A stretch of DNA of 9,023 nucleotides from assembly GCA_041740995.1 (NCBI GenBank), contig JBGSKY010000037.1, forward strand, positions 1 through 9,023, given 5' to 3'. The position numbers and the translations under genes were made by a program. Below the pieces are notes generated by a model that searched no databases, was not told where the DNA came from, and saw nothing but the letters and a program-made list of their open reading frames with translations. Position 1 is the first letter of the stretch; every line of letters starts with the position of its first letter. This stretch comes from JBGSKY01 sp041740995 (GTDB lineage Bacteria > Planctomycetota > Planctomycetia > Pirellulales > Pirellulaceae). This document shows positions 1-6,391 of the stretch, in pieces.

Positions 1-957
1 CCATTCATTCGCAAATGCGAACCGAAGGATCTTAAAGCGATCCTCAAAGAGGTTAAAAGCAAGCTGAAGGATATACACCTGCCAGGGCAAGCGGAATTCA
101 TCAACGTGGCCGAGCTTGATGAAATTGATCGCCAGTTTCTGATGGAACGGCAAATCATCTCTCGCGAGTTGAGCGAGAACGAAGGTGCCCGAGGGGTCCT
201 GGTCGATCGCAAGGAACAATTCAGCGTAATGATCAACGAAGAAGATCATCTTCGAATACAGATCATGCAAAGCGGACTGGATCTTAAAACCGCTTGGAAA
301 AAAATCAACGGCATCGACGACGCGATCGAAGCAGAACTGAATTATGCCTATAGCGACCAAATGGGTTACCTGACCGCTTGCCCAACAAATGTCGGAACCG
401 GGCTGCGTGTGTCGGTCATGCTGCATTTGCCTGCTTTGGTCGTTACCAAGCAAATGGACAAAGTCTTTCGATCGTTTCAGCGGATTAATGTTGCCGTCCG
501 CGGGCTTTTCGGCGAAGGCTCACAATTCATGGGCGACTTCTACCAAGTAAGCAACCAAATCACCTTAGGCAGAAGTGAAGAAGAGCTGATTCAACAAGTC
601 CGCGAAATCATACCCGTGCTGATTGATTACGAACGGAAAGCTCGCGATTTTATGCTCAATGAAAAGAACAAGGATCTTCACGACGATGTCTCGCGAGCCC
701 TTGGCATCCTTTCAACTGCTCGAAAAATCAGCAGCGAAGAAACGATGCACTATCTTTCGAAAGTCCGCATGGGCGTAAATTTAGGTTTGATCACCGATGT
801 CGACATCGAAACGGTTAACAAATTGTTTATCCACACCCAGCCAGCTCACTTGCAAAAAATTAGCGGCCGAACTCTCGGTAGCTCGGACCGCAACGTCCAG
901 CGCGCCGACTATCTCCAACAGCATCTCATCAAGCGTCCGCCGATCACAGAAAATTAA
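1..957 (+). CDS. mcsB: Protein-arginine kinase McsB, 5'-truncated by window edge
   Basis: This is a cytoplasmic ATP:guanido phosphotransferase that phosphorylates arginine side chains, marking proteins for ClpC/ClpP degradation and controlling stress regulators in Firmicutes. The reading frame is open from base 1, so the apparent GTG start at 106 is internal. 318 residues are visible, and comparison with the roughly 360-residue family suggests about 40 N-terminal residues are missing, including the SSRxRLARN nucleotide-binding segment. Visible hallmarks are NEEDHLRIQ, the active-site strand TACPTNVGTG with its cysteine (codon 127), RVSVM (usually RASVM), RGLFGEG with the catalytic glutamate, and SNQITLGRSEEEL. 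Near the C-terminus RNVQRA stands where the phosphoarginine-sensing RDxxRA motif is expected, with Asp replaced by Asn. In other bacteria mcsA commonly lies just upstream; that region is outside the window. Identity is firm; its role in proteolysis here is inferred. Confidence 0.95.
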   Translation, partial: PFIRKCEPKDLKAILKEVKSKLKDIHLPGQAEFINVAELDEIDRQFLMERQIISRELSENEGARGVLVDRKEQFSVMINEEDHLRIQIMQSGLDLKTAWKKINGIDDAIEAELNYAYSDQMGYLTACPTNVGTGLRVSVMLHLPALVVTKQMDKVFRSFQRINVAVRGLFGEGSQFMGDFYQVSNQITLGRSEEELIQQVREIIPVLIDYERKARDFMLNEKNKDLHDDVSRALGILSTARKISSEETMHYLSKVRMGVNLGLITDVDIETVNKLFIHTQPAHLQKISGRTLGSSDRNVQRADYLQQHLIKRPPITEN

Positions 958-1100
958 ACTTTGCGAGCGATGGCAAAGCAATTTTCAGCGAAGATCCGCG
1001 AGCTGACTTACTCCAATTCTTCGAAGACATTTTCGACACAAATGCAACGTGGCGATTGGATGCATTCACATCTTCGCAAAGCCAAAATCTTTCCTAAGGC

Positions 1101-2420
1101 TCACTTCGTTTTTTCGTGGAAGACAAGCAGCGCTTGTGACATTTCTTCTGCGCTCTGGTATCGTTTGCCTGGATCAGCAAACATCGATTTTCGCAAAACA
1201 TTTACAAGTATATCGGGCAGCCATGTCGCCGCCTTCAATTGCTTCGCGAACTCTTCTGGCTTGAAAGCCGCCGAAGGAAAGTATCCGGTCAACATTCGAA
1301 ACAAGCAGACACCCGTCGCAAACAAATCGACTAACGGCCCTGCGGCTTTAGGGTCTTGAAGTTGTTCTGGTGCCATGTACGGCAGGGTTCCTCGGATTGA
1401 CATTTCATTGGTCATGGTGCTCAGACCAGCTTCATCAAACGATTTCGCAAGGCCGAAATCTCCGAGCTTGATTTGCAAACGGTGAGCATTTTTATATGCC
1501 AGAACGTTGCCCAACTTGACATCGCGATGAACAATTCCTTGCTGATGCGCAAATTGTAAGGCTTGCAATATCCGCGATGCCACCCAGCAGGACGTTTTGA
1601 TACGGAGCGTTGAATTCTGGCTCTCCAGCAGCCCCAGCAAGTCGATGACGGGCAGAAGTTCCATAACCAAAAATGGCTCCGATCCATGAAATCCAAATTC
1701 AAAAGCACGTACGATTCGTGGATGGACCAAACGCAAAATCAGACTTGCTTCGCGGACAAAAAGGGCTAAAAGTTTTTCGTTTCGCGGACCATCGGTGCGA
1801 ATCAGCTTCATCGCAAATGGCTCATCAGTTAGTACATGTCGAACTTCGAAAACGTTTGCCATGCCACCTTCACCGATCAAACGTATGACTTTGTAGCTGC
1901 CAATTGACTCGACTAAATCCGAAGGCTCATTTTTCTGCCTACCATTCTCTATGCCCGTTTCAGTGTCGTTGTGGTTATTGAAACTGGTAGGCCGATGCAG
2001 TTTCGTCGCTTCGTCGCTGACAGGGGTTCGCGTTGCTTTTTCTAGAAGCAAACCGGATTCAGGCGTTTTCGTCAGCGGCAATTCTCGCAACGCAAAGGCA
2101 GTACTGCCAACGCCAAATTCATCTCCTTCGTGGATCTGTGCCGACAAAACTCGGACACCGTTCAGCCATGTACCGTTGGTTGATTCCAGATCGACAATCT
2201 GAATTGATTCGGCGCTGATGACCAACCGAAAATGTTGCGCCGACATCGTCGGCTCGGTCCGTAAACGGATGTTGGAAGGCTGATCGCGGCCGATCAGCCA
2301 TTGTCCCATTTGATCGAATTCCCAAACGTCGCCGGTATGCGGCCCTCGGACGACTTCAAGACGAATCCGCCGTTGCCAATTTGAATCGCCTGCTTGAAAT
2401 TCAATCGTTGCGTCTGTCAT
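1101..2420 (-). CDS. FHA domain-containing Ser/Thr protein kinase
   Basis: A 439-residue soluble protein that binds phosphothreonine peptides through an N-terminal FHA domain and phosphorylates Ser/Thr through a C-terminal Hanks-type kinase domain. The ATG at 2420 gives MTDATIEF; an ATG at 2471 would add 17 residues that resemble nothing. Neither start has a Shine-Dalgarno site. The FHA domain (about 20-115) shows GRD, the SAQH segment and STNGTWLNG. A polar linker follows (about 115-170). The kinase shows the glycine loop GEGGMANVFEV (183-193), Lys205 in FAMKLI, Glu224 of helix C, HRDVKLGN (catalytic Asp300, with Leu where Pro is usual), DFG (321-323) and GTLPYMAPEQ (344-353). It ends about ten residues after the last kinase helix. 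No transmembrane segment or sensor repeat is present, unlike many planctomycete kinases. It converges on mcsB with a 143-bp gap. Substrates are unknown. Confidence 0.94.
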   Translation of the reverse strand: MTDATIEFQAGDSNWQRRIRLEVVRGPHTGDVWEFDQMGQWLIGRDQPSNIRLRTEPTMSAQHFRLVISAESIQIVDLESTNGTWLNGVRVLSAQIHEGDEFGVGSTAFALRELPLTKTPESGLLLEKATRTPVSDEATKLHRPTSFNNHNDTETGIENGRQKNEPSDLVESIGSYKVIRLIGEGGMANVFEVRHVLTDEPFAMKLIRTDGPRNEKLLALFVREASLILRLVHPRIVRAFEFGFHGSEPFLVMELLPVIDLLGLLESQNSTLRIKTSCWVASRILQALQFAHQQGIVHRDVKLGNVLAYKNAHRLQIKLGDFGLAKSFDEAGLSTMTNEMSIRGTLPYMAPEQLQDPKAAGPLVDLFATGVCLFRMLTGYFPSAAFKPEEFAKQLKAATWLPDILVNVLRKSMFADPGKRYQSAEEMSQALLVFHEKTK

Positions 2421-2450
2421 TATAATTGTAAAAGCGCTCGATGCGCCAAG

Positions 2451-2877
2451 AGCGTGGAACGCTGGGTACATGTGGCGGGTGTGTTTGACGGTGTCGATCG
2501 CAAAAGGATCTTTGTGAATCGAAATCTAGATGGTGATTCTAACTGTTTGTTCAACCCCTATTCGAAGAGCGAGTTTCATTGGTTGCCAAGAGCTTGCCGC
2601 CTAATCCAGCCTAGCATACATAGATTCGCTTCGACTATCCGACGGCATTTGATGCACTTCAGAATTTGTGCCACAAACACCATTCGTCGCCGACTCATCA
2701 ACAGTTGCAGCGTCTCTTTTTGACGAAGGCTTGGGCGAGACGAGTCTGGATATAAGCGGCCACGGCTTTGATGCCAAGATTGATCCTAGGACGTGGTTTT
2801 TGGTCGATGAACTAAAATCGAAGTCAGTCCGCGGAAAATTCGGAAGTGCGTTTCACTCTATCCGAAATCGGCAATAA
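2451..2877 (+). pseudogene. Decayed LamG (concanavalin-like) domain sequence
   Basis: No intact gene covers this stretch, but two LamG-like fragments can be read in different frames. In the frame of base 2454 the translation runs RWVHVAGVFDGVDRK then RIFVNRNLDGDS, the typical back half of a LamG domain (W-x-H-V-A-G-x-x-D-G then a NGxLxxS-like strand). In the frame of base 2701 it runs VAASLFDEGLGE, then DISGHGFDAKI, then GKFGSAF, the typical front half. The back half comes first, and about 80 codons separate the two, which is what the end of one LamG unit followed by the start of another would give. I infer the remains of a gene with tandem LamG domains, broken by frameshifts and cut at its 5' side near the kinase start. 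LamG modules are common in planctomycete surface proteins. Two separate relics are also possible. The middle part (about 2550-2700) shows nothing recognisable. Confidence 0.5.
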
Positions 2878-3001
2878 AAATCGTTTTGCTAGCGATTGCC
2901 GAGTCATATCAATTGCTGTTGTTGCTAATGATCCATCTGAAGTAGTATCTGTGGAGATGGATTGGTCGGCGGGAACTCAAGGACGAAATGGTTTTTCATG
3001 A
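2846..3001 (+). other. Short open stretch ending in ATGA overlap with lptB
   Basis: This frame is open from 2816 to the TGA at 2999-3001, which overlaps the lptB ATG as ATGA, a classic translational-coupling arrangement. The only start-like codon before the main body is GTG at 2846 (51 residues). The predicted peptide contains VISIAVVANDPSEVVSVEMD, which looks protein-like (alternating hydrophobics of a beta-sandwich strand pair), but I recognise no family. It lies one frame on from the LamG front half just upstream, so a single-base shift near 2852 would join them into one reading frame ending at lptB. It could be the 3' end of the decayed LamG gene or chance; it does not resemble LptA or LptC in anything I can see. 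Confidence 0.2.
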
Positions 3002-3822
3002 CAACTATTCTGGAGGTGTCTGGCCTCGAAAAAACTTACGGGCGAAGGCGCGTTGTCAACGGTGTTAGCTTTCGTGTCAACGAAGGCGAAATCGTTGGCT
3101 TGCTCGGTCCAAACGGGGCGGGCAAATCGACCAGTTTTAAGATGACTTGTGGTATCGCGTTACCCGACCGAGGCAAGGTTACTCTAGGTGGATTGGACGT
3201 GACCGACTGGCCCATGTACCGTCGCGCCCGCGAAGGTCGAATGGGCTATCTGGCTCAAGAATCGAGCGTTTTTCGTAGGCTGACCGTTGAGCAAAATGTC
3301 TCCAGCATGCTCGAACTGCTCGACGTGCCCCGCAAGCAGCGGCGTGAGCGGACGGAAGAATTGCTGGAGCAATTCGATATCATGCACATCCGTCGTTCCC
3401 GAGCTGCTAAACTATCTGGGGGAGAGCGACGGCGGCTTGAGATCGCGCGATGCCTGGTTTCAGACCCGTTGATTGTCATGCTGGATGAACCATTTGCTGG
3501 GATCGATCCGGTTACAGTGCAAGGCATTCAAAAAATAGTCGAGCGACTACGCGATTCAGGCATATCGATTTTGATTACGGATCACGCCGCTCGCGAAATT
3601 TTAGACTTCGTTGATCGATGTTACGTGATCAGCAAAGGGCAAGTCCTATGCGAAGGTAGCCCGGAAGAAGTTCGCAATCACCCCGAAGTTCGACGCCAAT
3701 ACCTGGGCGATATTGATGGCAAGACTATCCATGAAGAACATGACGACGTGGTTCCTCCGCTGCGTGGCAAAACGCCTTCGCCGCGTCGATCGTTTTTGTC
3801 TCGAAAAAAAACCGACATCTAG
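2998..3822 (+). CDS. lptB: LPS export ABC transporter ATP-binding protein LptB
   Basis: The cytoplasmic ATPase of the LptB2FGC complex, which extracts lipopolysaccharide from the inner membrane and drives it along the Lpt bridge. The 274-residue protein begins MTTILEVSGLEKTYG. The ATG at 2998 is preferred over an in-frame TTG at 2962 because the family begins only a few residues before this strand. Visible are Walker A GPNGAGKST (37-45), the Q-loop glutamine (Gln87 in GYLAQES), signature LSGGE (139-143), Walker B ending MLDEP with Asp163 and Glu164, and the switch His196 in ITDHA. FRRLTVEQN and YLGD are typical of LptB rather than of general ABC ATPases. After YLGD there is a polar, basic tail of about 35 residues that many LptB proteins lack; this tail overlaps the next gene. 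No lptA or lptC is visible beside it. No convincing Shine-Dalgarno site is seen. Confidence 0.94.
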   Translation: MTTILEVSGLEKTYGRRRVVNGVSFRVNEGEIVGLLGPNGAGKSTSFKMTCGIALPDRGKVTLGGLDVTDWPMYRRAREGRMGYLAQESSVFRRLTVEQNVSSMLELLDVPRKQRRERTEELLEQFDIMHIRRSRAAKLSGGERRRLEIARCLVSDPLIVMLDEPFAGIDPVTVQGIQKIVERLRDSGISILITDHAAREILDFVDRCYVISKGQVLCEGSPEEVRNHPEVRRQYLGDIDGKTIHEEHDDVVPPLRGKTPSPRRSFLSRKKTDI

Positions 3823-6391
3823 CAGCCGAACTGCGAATTGGCGAAATACCGCCAAGCGTGCTTTAAGAGTCGAGAAGTTAGAAGCTCGACTGGCGATGAC
3901 TGCGGAAGGAGACGTCTATACGTTCAACCAGTCGGTCGATCTTTCTGGCATCGCGGGACTCTCTAGCGCTGAAGCGATTTGGGGTGATGGCACACGATCA
4001 ACTATTCCTATCAGTCAAACACCAGCCAGTAACAACATTAGGTTTCGCTTTGACTATTCATTGGACCGTACTGGGTTTTTTAATTCAGCAACCGCTCGCA
4101 GCTTGCTTGAATCGGCCGGCACCGTGCTTTCAAGTAAGCTTTCAGATACGCTTGCATCAATAGCCCCAAGCGGCAGCAACACTTGGTCGGCCGTCACCAT
4201 CGATCCGAGCAGTGGTGCCCAGATTGTCGCTCCGGTGCAATCGGTTGCGCAAAATGAAATCTACGTATACGCTGGTGCGCGAAATTTAACCGGTACCGGA
4301 CTTGCAGTTGGCGGACCCGGCGGCTGGTCAGCTAGTGGCAACCAAGCGTGGCTCGATACCGTGGCCGCACGTGGGCAAGCTGGTGCACTCGATGTTACGC
4401 CGACCGATTTCGGTCCTTGGGGAGGATCAATTGCCTTCGACAGCACCGCCAATTGGTATTTCGGCAGCGACGCGAGCGGATTGACTGGCAACTTCGACGA
4501 TTTCTACTCGGTCGCAATGCACGAGCTGACGCATTTGTTGGGCTTTGGAACGGCCGATAGCTGGCAACGTTTCGTTTCAGGTCAGTTCTTTGTTGGCCCT
4601 GCATCACGTGCCAGCAACGCGAGCAACAATGTGCCATTAAGTGCCGATCTCGCACACTGGCAATCCGGTGTCGCAAGCAATGGTCAAGAGACGCTGATGG
4701 ATCCAGAGCTAACCCGTGGAACGCGCAAGTCACTCACCGCCCTCGACCTTGCGGCGCTCACCGATCTTGGATGGCAGGCAACTTCCAACGTGCGCACTTT
4801 TTCAGCCTCGCACATCTATCCTGATGATGGTAATTTTCCAGTGCAATTGCTGATTCGCGACGGCCAATCAGTCCAATCGATATTCAACGTAGCAAATGCG
4901 GTGATCACCAACGTTTCTCCGACGCTATCCCAGCCAACCCCGATCACTATCTCGGTTGGAACGCGTGTTTCGGTATCTGACTTTGCAACATTCAGCGATC
5001 CAGGATTCGGTGCAGCGGAAACCTTTCGATATGAGATCGACTGGGCAGACGGTACAACGATTTCGTCAGGAGCCGCAACGATCGATCGCGCTGGAGGCCC
5101 CAATCTACTGACGCTTGGTTCATTCGACGCCGACCATTTGTACGCCGTAGCTCGAACTTACAATGGCACAGTCCGGATTCGCGACGATGACGGTGGATTG
5201 GCAACTCGCTCTTTTGTAATCAACGTTACCGCACCGCCAACAATGCAGTTGACCCTCAATCGATCGACCATCTCTGAGGCTGCAGGGGCGAACGCGGCTA
5301 GCTTGACAATCACACTCGGCAACCGCACATCTTTGCTGCCAACCCTCATCCAGCTTACCAGCAGTGACACAACCGAGCTAACCGTTCCGAACTCGATTTC
5401 GATTCCTGCTTCGCAAACCAGCATCACTGTTCCAATCACTGCCATTGATGACACATTGCTCGATGGCAACCAGACGGTACAAATTTCAGCATCCATCGCA
5501 TCGCTGGTCAGTCAAACGATTAACATGGTCGTAACCGACGAAGAATCGCTCACTTTAAGCCTAAATCGCTCAGTTGTCCGCGAAGATGCGGGCGCTGGCG
5601 CAAGCGTGCTTCGGATCGTTCGATCAAACACCGATGTTAATTTACCGCTGACAGTCAACTTGGCTAGCAGCGATACAAGCGAAGCGACCGGTCCGACGTC
5701 AGTCATAATCCCTGCTGGCCAAAGAGCTATCAATGTCGGTCTAACTGCGATTGATGATTCAATTGTTGATGGCGTCCAAACAGCGATTTTCACAGCGACT
5801 TCCAGCGGTTACACCAGCGGCAACGTCGGGCTACAAATTGCAGACTATGAACCAATAACAACTGTCTCCAGCCAACAAATTTTGATCGAAGGATCAACGA
5901 ACCAATCCAGTACGTCGATAACTGTCCGCCTTCCAAGCCCCGCACCCACCGGTGGTGTCACACTGCAACTGCAAAGCGTTCCAATCGGTCAACTCATTTT
6001 ACCCGCCAACCTTACCGTTCCGGCTGGTCAATCAACTTTCAACTTTGAAGCTCGATTACGTGACGATGCCATTGTCGAAGGAACTCAGACGCTTACGTTA
6101 TCGATCGTCGCCGCTGGATATGTGACAAGCAACATCATATTAGAAACTCAAGACGACGATTTTTCACCTTACACGAATTCGGATAACCGTTTGGATGTTA
6201 ACAATCGTGACGGTGTAACGTCGCTCGACGTGCTGGCGGTCGTCAATGCAATTAATCGCTTTGGTGTTGGACCAGTCAGCCGTATTGCTCCCGACCTAGT
6301 CGATTTCATTGACGTGACTGGCAACGGCATTCTAGAGCCGCTTGATGTCTTAGCGATCGTCAATTTCATCAACAGCCAACGTCGACGATAA
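3740..6391 (+). CDS. Exported leishmanolysin-like zinc metalloprotease with PKD, Calx-beta and dockerin modules
   Basis: An 883-residue protein (from ATG 3740) predicted to be secreted or surface-bound. A basic N-terminus leads to RVEKLEARLA, the planctomycete LEPR-like motif found near the N-terminus of giant exported proteins. The protease domain (about 60-345) has HELTHLLGFGT (zinc ligands His261 and His265, catalytic Glu262). The classical third ligand eleven residues from the first His is absent; instead His306 in DLAHWQ followed by the Met-turn-like ETLMDPEL (Met320) and a DLAALTDLGW end resembles leishmanolysin (M8) proteases. Then come a half PKD (about 345-385, YPDDGNFPVQLLIRD), a full PKD (388-497), three Calx-beta units (about 498-600, 602-703, 704-805) and a dockerin (about 813-883). 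The start is uncertain: TTG 3713, ATG 3716, 3731, 3740 and GTG 3764 are all inside lptB, and none lies between the lptB stop and the LEPR-like motif. Substrate and cohesin partner are unknown. Confidence 0.88.
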   Translation: MTTWFLRCVAKRLRRVDRFCLEKKPTSSSRTANWRNTAKRALRVEKLEARLAMTAEGDVYTFNQSVDLSGIAGLSSAEAIWGDGTRSTIPISQTPASNNIRFRFDYSLDRTGFFNSATARSLLESAGTVLSSKLSDTLASIAPSGSNTWSAVTIDPSSGAQIVAPVQSVAQNEIYVYAGARNLTGTGLAVGGPGGWSASGNQAWLDTVAARGQAGALDVTPTDFGPWGGSIAFDSTANWYFGSDASGLTGNFDDFYSVAMHELTHLLGFGTADSWQRFVSGQFFVGPASRASNASNNVPLSADLAHWQSGVASNGQETLMDPELTRGTRKSLTALDLAALTDLGWQATSNVRTFSASHIYPDDGNFPVQLLIRDGQSVQSIFNVANAVITNVSPTLSQPTPITISVGTRVSVSDFATFSDPGFGAAETFRYEIDWADGTTISSGAATIDRAGGPNLLTLGSFDADHLYAVARTYNGTVRIRDDDGGLATRSFVINVTAPPTMQLTLNRSTISEAAGANAASLTITLGNRTSLLPTLIQLTSSDTTELTVPNSISIPASQTSITVPITAIDDTLLDGNQTVQISASIASLVSQTINMVVTDEESLTLSLNRSVVREDAGAGASVLRIVRSNTDVNLPLTVNLASSDTSEATGPTSVIIPAGQRAINVGLTAIDDSIVDGVQTAIFTATSSGYTSGNVGLQIADYEPITTVSSQQILIEGSTNQSSTSITVRLPSPAPTGGVTLQLQSVPIGQLILPANLTVPAGQSTFNFEARLRDDAIVEGTQTLTLSIVAAGYVTSNIILETQDDDFSPYTNSDNRLDVNNRDGVTSLDVLAVVNAINRFGVGPVSRIAPDLVDFIDVTGNGILEPLDVLAIVNFINSQRRR
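5231..6157 (+). repeat. Three tandem Calx-beta repeats (protein level)
   Basis: Three units of about 100 codons lie head-to-tail within the protease gene. Each ends with a matching core: IPASQTSITVPITAIDD, IPAGQRAINVGLTAIDD and VPAGQSTFNFEARLRDD, followed by DG or EG, then QT and an alternating beta strand. Units 1 and 2 also share LNRS near their start and an EAAGAN/EDAGAG turn; unit 3 is more divergent. The acidic pairs are the usual calcium-binding positions of Calx-beta domains. The DNA itself has drifted enough that the repeats are clear only in translation, so they are old duplications. Confidence 0.75.

Noticed and set aside
959..978. Small inverted repeat CTTTGC / GCAAAG with an eight-base loop, just after the mcsB stop and followed by CAATTTT.
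   Set aside because: The stem is only six pairs with half A-T, the loop is large and the T-run is four bases, so a rho-independent terminator is not supported.
961..1359. Plus-strand open frame of 132 codons across the mcsB-kinase junction.
   Set aside because: Most of it is antisense to the conserved kinase C-terminus, and its translation has no recognisable domain.
2421..2426. Perfect TATAAT on the plus strand next to the kinase start (also readable on the minus strand across the ATG).
   Set aside because: On the plus strand the nearest -35-like TTGAAA (2394-2399) is 21 bases away. On the minus strand the hexamer overlaps the start codon, so it cannot serve this gene.
2421..2471. Upstream ATG that would extend the kinase by 17 residues.
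   Set aside because: The added residues resemble no FHA N-terminus, have no ribosome binding site, and run towards the LamG relic on the other strand.
2962..2997. TTG at 2962 as the lptB start.
   Set aside because: The extra 12 residues do not resemble the family, and the ATG at 2998 gives a normal LptB N-terminus.
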